A DNA stretch of 64,000 bases. Origin: Tricholomella constricta. Lineage: Eukaryota; Basidiomycota; Agaricomycetes; Agaricales; Lyophyllaceae. Each line of letters begins with the position of its first letter. The stretch's first letter is position 1. The stretch is taken from positions 124,001 through 188,000 of the forward strand of contig JAACJP010000032.1 in assembly GCA_013368375.1 (NCBI GenBank), written 5' to 3'. The notes under the pieces are model-generated. The model did not search any database, was not told the origin of the DNA, and saw only the letters and a program-made list of their open reading frames with translations. Below, in pieces: positions 10,351 to 20,177 of this stretch. Position numbers and translations under genes: made by a program.

Positions 10351-13300
10351 ATGCTCATCGACAGCGGAGCTACCGACAACTTCATGGACTCCGTCATGGC
10401 GACATCACGTGGGCTCCACCTTGAGGAGCTCAACCCCCCAATAAACCTCTGCCTATTCGACGGAGAACTCTCCGCATCAGGCAAAATCACACACTATACC
10501 ACCAACGACGTCAAATTCAGTGACAGCACCACTCAGAGGATAAGATTCCTCATAACGAAACTCCACGAGACAGCGACGATAGTACTGGGACTATCATGGC
10601 TGAAGGAGGTCAATCCCTACATAAATTGGAAAGACCTCTGCATCACGCTACGACGGGGGTCAAACGGCAAAATCGAAGGATCACTACCGGACCTCCAAAG
10701 GAAAAAGGAAGTCGCTCCAACAACAACAGGCACAGGAGCTCAACGCTTACCCTCGCGGTCGGCTCGCTCCTTCACGATTGAAGTACAGTTGGAGGGATCT
10801 GCAACGCGTCTACGGGCACTTATTGATAGTGGGGCGGCGGGCAACTTCATAACAAAATCCTCGTGTACGAAGCCGGAACCTCTCGCCAACCCCATGACCC
10901 TACAACTGTTCGACGGAAACCCCAGCGGAGGCGGAGCCATTTCACACCATAGTCCCGAAACGATCAAACTCGAGAACGGACTAGAGTATAAGGTCGACCT
11001 CCTCATAACACAGTTACATCCAGCCACACCATTAGTGCTCGGATTACCTTGGTTACGGGAAGCAAATCCGGACATCGACTGGCGGGAAATGTCCATGACC
11101 ATGGAACAAGGAGCAGGACTAGCCGCGATATCGCTCTCCCAGAAGACGCAATGGGGAACCGTGACCCTTGAGGAGGAGGAAGACGTCGAAGCTCCGAAAC
11201 CAGCCAACCCCCTTTCGGAAAAACAACCCCTCCTCAGGGACCTCCTGGACGACGAAAACGATCAGAACGACACCTCCAGCGATAACATGAAGGAGGAAGA
11301 CACCCGCCCAAACACCAACGAACCTCAGGAGGAAGCACCAACACCAACAACCGAGTCGCCAGAGGAGGTAACGGGACGGAAACGCACCCAAAAACCACCT
11401 CCACCGAACTATTTCCCTCCAAACGTTCCGAGGTCCAAATTCAAACCCCACCCCAAACGGAAATCCGCAACGTCCCCAACGACAGAAACACGGGAAGAAG
11501 ATGAAGCCAACCCGGAAACGGAGGTCGAAGACAAAACCGGAGAGGGAGAAGAGGATGTCGAAACACAAAACATCCGCCTGATCGGAGCGGCGCCATTTGC
11601 AAACCTCATCAGGGACGGAGCCACAGCGTTCCAACTACACATCTCCCCCACTGAACAAGAGGAACACCTCCATGCCAATAACACCTCCGACGACGAACCC
11701 AAGCAACCAAAGACAGAAAAGGAAATCTTTGAGGAAGTCGTACCTCCGGAGTACAGGGACTTCGAAGACGTATTCTCAGCGGGCGAAGCGAAAACCATCC
11801 CCCCACACCGACCTTACGATCACACAGTGGAACTCGACGAAAACACTACCCCTCCCTTCGGAAAGATATACAACATGTCCGAACTGGAATTGAAAGCATT
11901 GAAGGATTACATCGACGAGATGCTCGGAAAAGGGTTCATCCGACCTTCGAGTTCGTCAGCGGGAGCTCCGGTACTGTTCGCAAAGAAGAAGGACGGATCA
12001 CTCCGGCTATGCGTGGACTATAGAGGATTAAATCGGATCACCAAGAAGAACCGTTACCCTCTACCTCTGATCGGAGACCTCATAGACCGACTTCAAAAAG
12101 CGAAAGTATACTCGAAGATCGACCTCCGAGTGGGCTACAACAACGTCCGCATAGCTCCGGGACACAAATGGAAGACAGCCTTCCGCACTCGTTATGGACT
12201 TTTCGAATACCTGGTAATGCCTTTCGGCATGACAAACTCACCCGCGACATTCCAACACTTCATGAACGACATCTTCCACGACATGAACGACGTGTTTGTA
12301 GTGATCTATCTCGACGACATTCTGGTTTTCTCGGAGACCTTAGAGGAACATCATGGACACGTTCGGAAGGTCCTCGAGAGGCTCCGAAAACACAACCTTC
12401 ATGCGAAACCAGAGAAATGCACGTTTCACACTACGGAGATCGAATACCTAGGCGTCATCGTATCCCCCGGCGGAGTAAAGATGGACCCAGGAAAAGTCGA
12501 CGCGATTCGGAAGTGGCCTAGGCCAACGAAGGTCAAGGAACTCCAATCTTTCCTAGGCTTTGCAAACTTCTATCGGCGGTTTATCGACAATTACTCGGGC
12601 ATAACGAAGAGGTTAAACAAACTCACGCAAAAGGACGCAATCTGGAAATGGGATTCCGAATGCGAAGGAGTCTTCGAGCTATTGAAGAAAGCATTCTCCT
12701 CCGCACCCATCCTACGACACTTCGATCCTCAACTACCGGTGATATTAGAGTGCGACGCTTCCGACTTCGCCATAGCGGGGATCATCTCCCAATTTGACGA
12801 GACATCACAAGACTTACGTCCTGTCGCCTTCTACGCGAGAACTATGATAGACGTGGAGCTCAACTACGACATCTATGACAAGGAGCTCCTAGCAATCGTG
12901 GAAGCGTTTAAGCAATGGAGGGCCTACCTAGAGGGATCTCCCCACCGCATTCAAGTGTACTCCGACCACAACAACCTACAGTATTTCTCTACGACCAAGC
13001 AACTCAGTCACAGACAAGCACGATGGTCGGAATGCCTGGCAAACTTCGACTTCCAAATAAATTACAGACCCGGAAGATTAGGAGCGAAACCAGATGCCCT
13101 CACGCGACGGCCAGACGTGTATCCTAAGAAAGGGTTCGAACAGGATCATAATTCGTTCAACAACCGCATCATCATACCCCCCGAACGATTGAACGCGGCC
13201 CTAATACTGAATGAGGAGCTCCTACTAAACAACATCCGGAACACACCCCGAGACGAATTCTTCGAGAGACACGCACCCAAACCCGGAGATGAGACCTCCG

Positions 13301-14664
13301 CGTTCTCCCTATCCAATGATGGCAAACTACTCCTTCGCGACGGAAGAATCTACGTACCGGACCATTCCAGATTACGCCCCGACATCCTACAGCAATATCA
13401 CGACCACAAACTGCGCGGACATCCAGGGATCAGAAAGACCACACAACTCATCATGAGGACTTATTTCTGGCCCGGATTAAGGAAGGAGGTCACTCGATAC
13501 GTCCGAAGCTGTTATACCTGTAAAAGAGCGAAGGTCCCACGCCATAGCCCATACGGACTATTGAAACCACTCCAGATTGGGCGAAGGGCGTGGGCCTCCA
13601 TATCCATGGACCACATTGTAGAACTACCGGAATCGGATGGGTATGACGCCATACTGGTCGTAGTATGCCGCCTCACCAAGCAAGGCATCTTCATACCCTG
13701 TCACACAACGGACACAGCAAAGGAACTTGCTCAACTATTCTTGGAACATGTCTTCTCCAAGCACGGACTGCCCGACGACATCATATCGGACAGGGGCACC
13801 CTCTTCGTCTCCCGTTTCTGGAGCTCGCTGTGTAAAGCCCTGGACATTAAATCGAACCTTTCGACCGCGTATCACCCGGAGACCGACGGCCAGACGGAAC
13901 GAGTAAATCAGACACTGGAACAGTACCTCCGGATATACGTGAACTACCTCCAGACCAACTGGCGAACACAGCTCCCACTGGCGGAATTCACGTATAACAA
14001 TACGACCCATTCGACCACGGGAGTCTCTCCTTTCTTTGCGAACAAGGGTTATCACCCCCGCCTGACAATCTCTATAAAAGACATACCGGCAAAGGAAGCC
14101 CAGGAGGTAGCCGTAGACCTCCGGACCCTCCAGGACTACCTCCGCCAAGAGATAGAGATCGCAAACGAAGCCTACAAACGATTCGCGGACAAGAAACGGG
14201 ACCCTACACCAGATTGGGCCGTAGGAACGGAGGTATGGCTCGATTGCCGGAACATCAAAACGAAACGCCCCTCCAAAAAGCTGGACCACCGGAGACTGGG
14301 CCCCTTCAAAATCCTACAGAAGATCTCCAGCCACGCGTATCGACTGGAACTACCTCCGACACTGAAGGGAATTCACAATGTGTTCCACGTCAAGTTACTC
14401 GAAAAACACGAACACGAGAACTTCCCAGGACGATCAAAGCCACCTCCGCAGACAATCGAAATCGAGGGCGAGGAGCACTACGAAGTAGAACAAATCCTAG
14501 ACTCCCAAACACGAGGGAAACACGTGCTCTACTTGGTACGATGGGAAGGATATGGCCCTGAGGACGACACATGGGAACCAGCAGGAAACATAGAGGGAGC
14601 AAAAAACATGGCCCTCGAATTCCATCGTCTATTCCCAAGGAAACCACGAGACCCCACAATCTAG
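10351..14664 (+). CDS. pol: Gypsy pol polyprotein: two protease-like domains, RT, RNase H, integrase, chromodomain
   Basis: An intact 1437-residue frame. The frame is also open upstream to about 10140, overlapping gag's last frame, so a -1 frameshift from gag is plausible and the ATG at 10351 may not be the real start. Two retropepsin-like units follow each other: LIDSGATDNF at residues 2-11 and LIDSGAAGNF near 156-165, each followed by a LGLxWL motif. After an acidic linker comes reverse transcriptase (MPFGMTNSPATFQ, YLDD near 653), RNase H (ECDASDFAIAG near 800), the integrase zinc region (HHCC, with CYTCKRAK) and catalytic D, D, E (SMDHIVE, ISDRGT, TERVNQTLEQ). A chromodomain (EQILDSQTRGKHVLYLVRWE) ends the protein. 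All key residues seen are present. Confidence 0.95.
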   Translation: MLIDSGATDNFMDSVMATSRGLHLEELNPPINLCLFDGELSASGKITHYTTNDVKFSDSTTQRIRFLITKLHETATIVLGLSWLKEVNPYINWKDLCITLRRGSNGKIEGSLPDLQRKKEVAPTTTGTGAQRLPSRSARSFTIEVQLEGSATRLRALIDSGAAGNFITKSSCTKPEPLANPMTLQLFDGNPSGGGAISHHSPETIKLENGLEYKVDLLITQLHPATPLVLGLPWLREANPDIDWREMSMTMEQGAGLAAISLSQKTQWGTVTLEEEEDVEAPKPANPLSEKQPLLRDLLDDENDQNDTSSDNMKEEDTRPNTNEPQEEAPTPTTESPEEVTGRKRTQKPPPPNYFPPNVPRSKFKPHPKRKSATSPTTETREEDEANPETEVEDKTGEGEEDVETQNIRLIGAAPFANLIRDGATAFQLHISPTEQEEHLHANNTSDDEPKQPKTEKEIFEEVVPPEYRDFEDVFSAGEAKTIPPHRPYDHTVELDENTTPPFGKIYNMSELELKALKDYIDEMLGKGFIRPSSSSAGAPVLFAKKKDGSLRLCVDYRGLNRITKKNRYPLPLIGDLIDRLQKAKVYSKIDLRVGYNNVRIAPGHKWKTAFRTRYGLFEYLVMPFGMTNSPATFQHFMNDIFHDMNDVFVVIYLDDILVFSETLEEHHGHVRKVLERLRKHNLHAKPEKCTFHTTEIEYLGVIVSPGGVKMDPGKVDAIRKWPRPTKVKELQSFLGFANFYRRFIDNYSGITKRLNKLTQKDAIWKWDSECEGVFELLKKAFSSAPILRHFDPQLPVILECDASDFAIAGIISQFDETSQDLRPVAFYARTMIDVELNYDIYDKELLAIVEAFKQWRAYLEGSPHRIQVYSDHNNLQYFSTTKQLSHRQARWSECLANFDFQINYRPGRLGAKPDALTRRPDVYPKKGFEQDHNSFNNRIIIPPERLNAALILNEELLLNNIRNTPRDEFFERHAPKPGDETSAFSLSNDGKLLLRDGRIYVPDHSRLRPDILQQYHDHKLRGHPGIRKTTQLIMRTYFWPGLRKEVTRYVRSCYTCKRAKVPRHSPYGLLKPLQIGRRAWASISMDHIVELPESDGYDAILVVVCRLTKQGIFIPCHTTDTAKELAQLFLEHVFSKHGLPDDIISDRGTLFVSRFWSSLCKALDIKSNLSTAYHPETDGQTERVNQTLEQYLRIYVNYLQTNWRTQLPLAEFTYNNTTHSTTGVSPFFANKGYHPRLTISIKDIPAKEAQEVAVDLRTLQDYLRQEIEIANEAYKRFADKKRDPTPDWAVGTEVWLDCRNIKTKRPSKKLDHRRLGPFKILQKISSHAYRLELPPTLKGIHNVFHVKLLEKHEHENFPGRSKPPPQTIEIEGEEHYEVEQILDSQTRGKHVLYLVRWEGYGPEDDTWEPAGNIEGAKNMALEFHRLFPRKPRDPTI

Positions 14665-14869
14665 AATCCGACGAAATTCACGCACTTCACGAAATTTATG
14701 AAAAGCCCCTTCAAGAAAACGATTTTTATCACAAAATGTATTTCGAACACTGGGATAACGACACTACAAGAAAAAGAAAACACCAAGGAAAAAGAATTAA
14801 CGAACTTCAGATGTAAATATTCAACAAAAAGAAAGCAAAGAAGGTCCTAGACACCACCAAGAAGACCGA

Positions 14870-16885
14870 CTAGTCAATGCGACGACGTTTGGACGGACCC
14901 GCGCTCGGAGTGGAACCCTCCCCGCGACCAAACCCGACCTCCCCATCCAACTCCCCCTCCAACGGACGCATCGAAGCAATATCCTGCTCATCGTCAGCGA
15001 TTAATTGGGATCGAGACACGAAGTCCGCAAGGGCGTCTTCACGAGTGAGCGAAGTGCGGTGCAAAGCAAGGAAATGATCGAACGCAGGGAAGAGTACCTC
15101 GGGGTCGACGGGAGGGGGGAAGAGCTCGAGGAGCAAATGCCGCTCCAGGACCTTATGGGCAGCGTCGACAATATCCCGGGCCGGCGACACCTCCATCTCG
15201 ACAAGGGCGCGACGCAAGGCACCGTCGGCGACAAACATGTCCGACGCAAAGGCGGTACGCGCAAGTTCAAGGGCTATGACAAACTCAGACAACGAGAGAG
15301 GAACGACACGAATCAAAAAAACTCACCGTCGACACGAACGCGAAGGTCCAAGGCATGACCACGCCAATGGTCCCGGACCTCCTGAAGATGGACGACGTGC
15401 CCCTGAAGACCCGCTACCTCATCCTCGAGACCCGCAACCTGCATCCGCAGATCCTCAACCTCAGCGTCACGATCGACGTCGAAGACCTCCACGGCACGCA
15501 ATGTCTGCGCCTGCAGATGAAGAAGGCGTTCACGCTCGTCGGCGAGTTGGGATAGGACTCCGTGAAAACGACCTTTGTGGCGTTCACCCTCGACCTCGAG
15601 ACGCTCGACCTGGGAGGAAAGGGCCTGAGCACGCGCGACCTCCTGGTCGTAGAGACGCTGGAGACGGAGGAACGCCTCCGGCAAAGGAACGGAAGGAGCA
15701 GGGGTAGCGAGGGGGGACGACAGCAACATGGAGGGAGGGCAGGACTGCAGGGCTGGCGATGGCGAAACTGAATTGGACGAGCTCTTTAAAAAGAGAGGTT
15801 CGTCAGGGGTCGTATCGGGGGACACCGCACGCGTAGCGCCCGACAAAGGAGGAACCAAAAGAGGAGAAGTCAGCGCCGCGGGAGAAAGGGAGGGGGAACG
15901 AGGCAAAGGACGCCCCCTAGACCCCTGCAGACCAGACCGCATACCCCCACGACCAACAGACGCTAATTTTCGACCCTGTCCTCGGGTACCACAAAAGATA
16001 GCACGCGCAGGCGGAGCATGGCTAAGGCGAACGGCGGCCTCATCCCCAGAAGAAGAGGAAAGGGAAAGGACCTCCGTAGAAGGCACGGAGACAAGAGAGG
16101 AGTCGAAGGAGGGGGACGCCACACGCAAGATACGACGGATAGCGGAAAAGGACATAGCGACGCCGGTGCGGGAGAAGGAAAAACCTTTGGTACGGGTCCG
16201 CAACCACGCCAAGGGGATCGCCAATTCCTTAGATGCCACCTCTAGACCATGGTCAAGCGACAGGGAGCACAAGGCGTGCGCCGCGCGGCAATCGACGCAG
16301 GGCAAGGTCCCACGAAGACGAACCTCCTGAAAACGGCAAGACTGATGACGACCCCGACACCGATCACACTAGCAAAGAGCCCAAAAAGAGAATCAGCGGA
16401 AGGATCCAGCCCGATCGCAAACGAAAGACGATACTTACCGGTCCGTGCGCCTCACACCAAGCCAAAGAGGGAGGAACCCGCACAGCGGTACGCATCACCT
16501 CCGCCAGAACCGCATCTGTCAAGAGGGGCCCCCAAGACAATGAAGTCGCCGCTGGACGCGACACGGGATCACTGGAAGATTCGAAAAGGGCCTCCGGAGT
16601 GGTCGAACGGGGGCGACGGATCTGCTGAGCCCGGACCGGAAGACGAATAACCAGTCGAGGGAAGGAGGGTGTAGGAGGAACGGGGGAAGAACTGGGGACG
16701 GCCCCGATGCTTCCATCTGGGAGAACGGCGATCCCAGGGAGAGAAGGAGTAGGGGAGACGGGTCGGGGCATGTCCAAGAACGCGATGCGTGCCCAATCTT
16801 CTTCGGATAAACGCGCCAACTCTTGATCGCGCAAAATCTGGGCAGCGGAGGCAGACGGTGCAAAATCTCGATTGAAGACCGACAT
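14870..16885 (-). CDS. Antisense spliced gene inside the Gypsy element: Zn2Cys6 plus coiled-coil protein
   Basis: Three exons on the minus strand, 16885-16439, 16368-15327 and 15273-14870, with introns of 70 and 53 bp (gtaagt..ctag, gtgagt..atag). The phases fit (447, 1042, 404 nt), giving 630 residues with no stop. Residues 150-183, starting at the first codon of exon 2, have cysteines spaced CX2CX6CX12CX2CX6C (CDRCRGRHQSC then PCVDCRAAHALC), the Gal4-type binuclear zinc cluster pattern. A Ser/Pro-rich linker follows, then a long heptad-like helix (about 380-496), an acidic/helical C-terminal region and a basic end (KRRRID). The N-terminal 149 residues are unlike anything I know. It would be transcribed from near the 3' LTR against pol. 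A DNA-binding regulator is an inference from the cysteine pattern. Confidence 0.8.
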
Positions 16886-17094
16886 GGAGATGATAAAAAG
16901 AAATTAGAGGAGAAAAAACAACCAGAGCTCTCCTCTTTTTCGATCTCCGAGATCCTCCAAATCACCCACATGGACCCACAATTGACCTAGACCCGCACGT
17001 GCCCCTCACGTGACCGCGCGCGACCCAGAAAGAAAAACAACCGCCACACTATCCGTATTTGAACATCTCCCCGCGTCTCAGTGGCTCGACGCTT
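16886..17094 (-). promoter_or_regulatory. Likely promoter region of the antisense gene
   Basis: About 210 bp lies between the start codon of the antisense gene (16885) and the polypurine tract. No ORF is evident in it. Transcription toward pol must begin here or in the 3' LTR. No specific promoter motif was identified. Confidence 0.35.
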
Positions 17095-17104
17095 GAGGAG
17101 GGGG
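17095..17104 (+). other. Polypurine tract of the Gypsy element
   Basis: The run gaggaggggg ends 3 bp before the 3' LTR, the usual plus-strand primer site of LTR retrotransposons. Confidence 0.8.
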
Positions 17105-17107
17105 TAA

Positions 17108-17465
17108 TGTCACGACCGCCCCTAACAACCACCCCTAAAATCACATCCCACTACGCTTTCCCACGCCTACCCACTGTATATAACATGACACCACTTCTTT
17201 CCAGACTCTTCACCTCGATATTACCATTTGTTACGACTAGTTCCCGTTCCCGTTTCTTATTCTCTCTTACTCTCTCGGTTTACTCAGCTCCGCAATTGTA
17301 TCACTTGTGCTCATTCGTTCGAATAAGCTCCGGTGAACATCCTCGTCAACGCTCACGACCTCCGATTACCCGATTGGAGCCCGTCTTCCTTGACGACGTC
17401 AGGCCTGTCCGCTTCGGTGGTCTCGGAATAACTCCGCAACCAGCGTGCTACGCAAGGTCCTAACA
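17108..17465 (+). repeat. 3' LTR
   Basis: 358 bp, 99.2 percent identical to the 5' LTR, followed directly by the target duplication gccat at 17466-17470. Confidence 0.95.
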
Positions 17466-18157
17466 GCCATACAAAAACAGGAAGATGATAGAGTTCGGTC
17501 GGCGAGTAACCAGATTCATTATCCCTTGTCGAGTTGAGTGCAAATAATGGATCCTTTGGGTGAAGCCAAAATGTCCCATTCTTGTAGCAGGTCGGCTGGC
17601 CCGAGGATGCAATCTGAGCCTTCAGCTTATCTACAATGCCACGAAGATAATTTTGATGAACTCCCTGTAATTTATCCCCTTCCTCTGATTCCTGCTCTGC
17701 TTGTCTCATTGCATGAAGAAGAACCTCGTCACTTTCATTCTCAAAACGGCTTTCCTCAACTTCAGCATCTCCTCGGCCTTCATTGGTCTCAAGCTCCTCA
17801 ACGTCACCCCATTCTGATTGGAGACGTGTATATTCATCGGTCGTAAGAACATTTGAGTCTAAACGAGTAGTCACATCAGATCTGTCAACCGGTGTGGGTG
17901 TGAACATTGTGTTGCTCACCTGACTCTTCTTCAGGGCCTGAGGTTTCAGTCAATCCCTCTCTAGGGGTAGGATTTTGGTCCGCCGTCTGTGGGATGTTAT
18001 TCGTATTCGCGCGCTTTGCAAAGAATGAGCTCGCACGTCCAGATGTTCCAGCTACCAAGTTCTTCGTGAAAAGGTTCTGCTGGATCTGGGACAGTTTTGA
18101 TTTCCGACCAGCACCAACACGAGCACCACCGTGGTTTGAAGGTGTGGATTTAGACAT
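17466..18157 (-). pseudogene. Exonuclease-domain gene, 5' end, cut off by the Gypsy element
   Basis: Start codon is at 18157 (MSKSTPSNHGGARVGAGRKS), a basic Gly-rich N-terminus typical of this repeated family. Exon 1 is 18157-17920. A 61 bp intron (17919-17859, gtgagc to gtttag) keeps phase 1 exactly. Exon 2 (17858-17466) encodes an acidic region and ends at PVFVW, where the Gypsy 3' LTR begins. The codon cut at the insertion is completed on the other side of the element at 6947, giving the motif PVFVWLPEFLPGWPEFF across the join. So the two halves were one exon. The region from 18158 upward would be the promoter. Confidence 0.82.
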
Positions 18158-19529
18158 GCGAGAAAGAGCGCGTCGCAATAATGTCTATAATGTTGAGGAG
18201 TTGGATGCGTGGATCTCGAGATTTGACTGGTCACATGACACCATACCAATGCATAAACGCGCATATATCAAACTGTGGAATGCCTTGAGAATGTTGCAAA
18301 ACACTTAGGAACATGCCTGTATGTGTAGATGACAAGTGACCAAAATTTCAGACATCAGTGAACAATCCCGATTGCACTATGGAAGCTCGAGTTCAACCAT
18401 GGTGGAGTCACATAACAATCATCCTCTCAGAAGGTGGACGAGGAGTAGCAGGGAAATATATATGTATTGTCCACTAAGAGCAAGGCTAAATGAAGTGGTC
18501 TCCTTTTCAGTCCATCGGCACGATAAGATGGTCTTTGAATAGAAAGTGGGGAGGCTCTTGAAAGCGACGAGCGGGCTTGGAGGGCGACACCATATGTAAC
18601 GGTTGTACGGGGTTGGGGGATCCTTGCGAGACACCAGACACGTTAAGCTAGACCAATCTGTGGGATTCTGCTAAGTACGTGTACAGGGTGAAGGTGCAAA
18701 GGATTATCTAAGCATAAACTGTACAGGACATTTATATATGCATAACAAAGATGGTCGTGCATTACCAGAAGGTAATGCCAAACAGGTCGCGTCTCAATAT
18801 AGATGTATTGTAATGCGCCGTCGTTACACCGTATCAATGCGTTCGGCAGTCGTTCGAGTTGCTTTTGCCATTCAGATTTGGACTGGTGAGAATGCCAATA
18901 TTACAGAGAGGTGATGTAGTGGGAAGCGGCATTGGGTGTGGAGACTGGGGGGTGTGCGAGGTGGTTAGTGGGAGTACTTGTGCACGAACTATGACACACG
19001 GTTCTCCCCCAGCTGGGGTCTGCCCTTTGGTTACCCCGACTCTGCTATTGTTATACGCTGCAAGGTGCTAATCAAGTTAGTCCATCTGACGTAGGTGGGC
19101 AGTAGAAGACCGATCACTCAGAGCAAAAGAAAGCAGGATTCCAAGGTTTCAATGTGGGACGAACACTAGCCTGGAGGCAAATAGATGGATTAGACAAGAG
19201 AAGGTGGTGGTTCCGGTAGAGGCTGACCGAGAGATCCTGTCTGACGCTGCTGATGGGAAAGGGCAGCGACAGCAAAAGCAGCCTTCCTGTCGACGGTGCT
19301 GGTGATTGCATGTTGATGGTGGGCTCGAGAGCCTCGAAAGAGTCAAGGGTCGGGTGGCCATCAGCATCAATGACGGGCTTGGGCATCACACCTGACAGAG
19401 GCCCGTGTTCAGTGACTGGTGAGCTGATGCTCATAGGACAACATGCGCTTACGTTGGCGTTGGCTGTACCCTAATCGATGGAAGAGCCCAGAGCCGTGAA
19501 ATTGAAGTGGATGGCCTACGAGGACAATG
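18158..19529. other. Intergenic stretch, no gene supported
   Basis: This is upstream of the disrupted exonuclease gene and should contain its promoter. Short frames on both strands (for example 18336-18542 and 19253-19474) show no recognisable motif and no consistent splice structure. No repeat or RNA gene was seen. Confidence 0.5.
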
Positions 19530-19940
19530 AGGTCAGTGAAAGGTGTCTATTGATTGTAAAAAACTCTATACACACGGTCAATGTCCTTGAGAGAGTGGCC
19601 CTTCATCTTGAGACTTACAGCCTATGGCACCAACATTGACCGTGCCGAATGCCGAACATGAAAAAGATTTTGTAGGCGAGGTCAGTAATCATATCGGAGT
19701 AAGGATTGGCAACTGCACAGAGAGAATCTAACCGGACGGAGTTCTGTCCAGCCCAATGCTTCAGCAAAACCATTTTGTATGCAGCGGCTTCGGTCTCACA
19801 TTTTTGTGGAGGTAGGCAAGGTTGCGAAGAGCTTCCTTGTTGAGACGAGCACAATGTCATTGGATGTGGATGTGGACGAGCAGGAGTCGGACTTGGGGTC
19901 AAGAAGCAGCGGATGGGAACGCCTTGCCGAATTGGGACGT
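19530..19940 (-). pseudogene. Possible decayed MFS sugar-transporter fragment
   Basis: On the minus strand, words resembling the C-terminus of fungal sugar transporters appear in different frames: DLAYKIFFMF, then GTVNVGAIG, then KGHSLKDIDRVY (compare the family signature around PETKGRSLE). Their order is right, but single-base frame shifts separate them and the upstream part is not recognisable. If the match is real this is the wreck of a transporter gene next to two repeat structures. It could be chance; no search was possible. Confidence 0.3.
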
Positions 19941-20177
19941 GGCTGTGCATGTTATGTGTTATATGGGATATAACAACCGACAGGCATAAGACATGAGCCG
20001 CGCATCGCGGTGGACGCGCCTCCAATTCCTATGACCAACAAGAAGCATCCTAGACAGGATGAGATGGCTGTGCGTGTTATGTGTTATATGGGACATAACA
20101 ACCGACAGGCATAAGACATGAGCCGCGCATCGCGGTGGACGCGCCTCCAATTTCTATAACCAACAAGAAGCATCCTA
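19941..20177. repeat. Tandem repeat, 124 bp unit, two copies
   Basis: Copy one starts at 19941 (tggctgtgcatgttatgtg) and copy two at 20065, with only a few differences. Copy two is interrupted at its TA (20176) by the Tc1-like transposon and resumes at 23361 (tagacaggatgaga). Copy one reads catcctagacaggatgag without interruption at the same place, so it is a natural empty site. Confidence 0.9.

Larger units (their letters stand above)
6948..17465 (+). mobile_element. Full-length Ty3/Gypsy chromodomain retrotransposon
   Basis: Two 358 bp LTRs (6948-7305, 17108-17465) enclose gag, pol and an antisense gene. The 5 bp duplication gccat flanks it (6943-6947 and 17466-17470). Order is LTR, gag, protease, reverse transcriptase, RNase H, integrase, chromodomain, antisense ORF, polypurine tract, LTR, which is Ty3/Gypsy order. 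The LTRs differ at only three sites (6957/17117 C-T, a tat/tgt site, and a gatcgg/gattgg site), all transitions, so the insertion is recent. No TGG-type tRNA primer site directly follows the 5' LTR (it reads taatatcgagg), so priming may use an internal tRNA part or self-priming. The element is antisense to the gene it interrupts. Confidence 0.96.
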
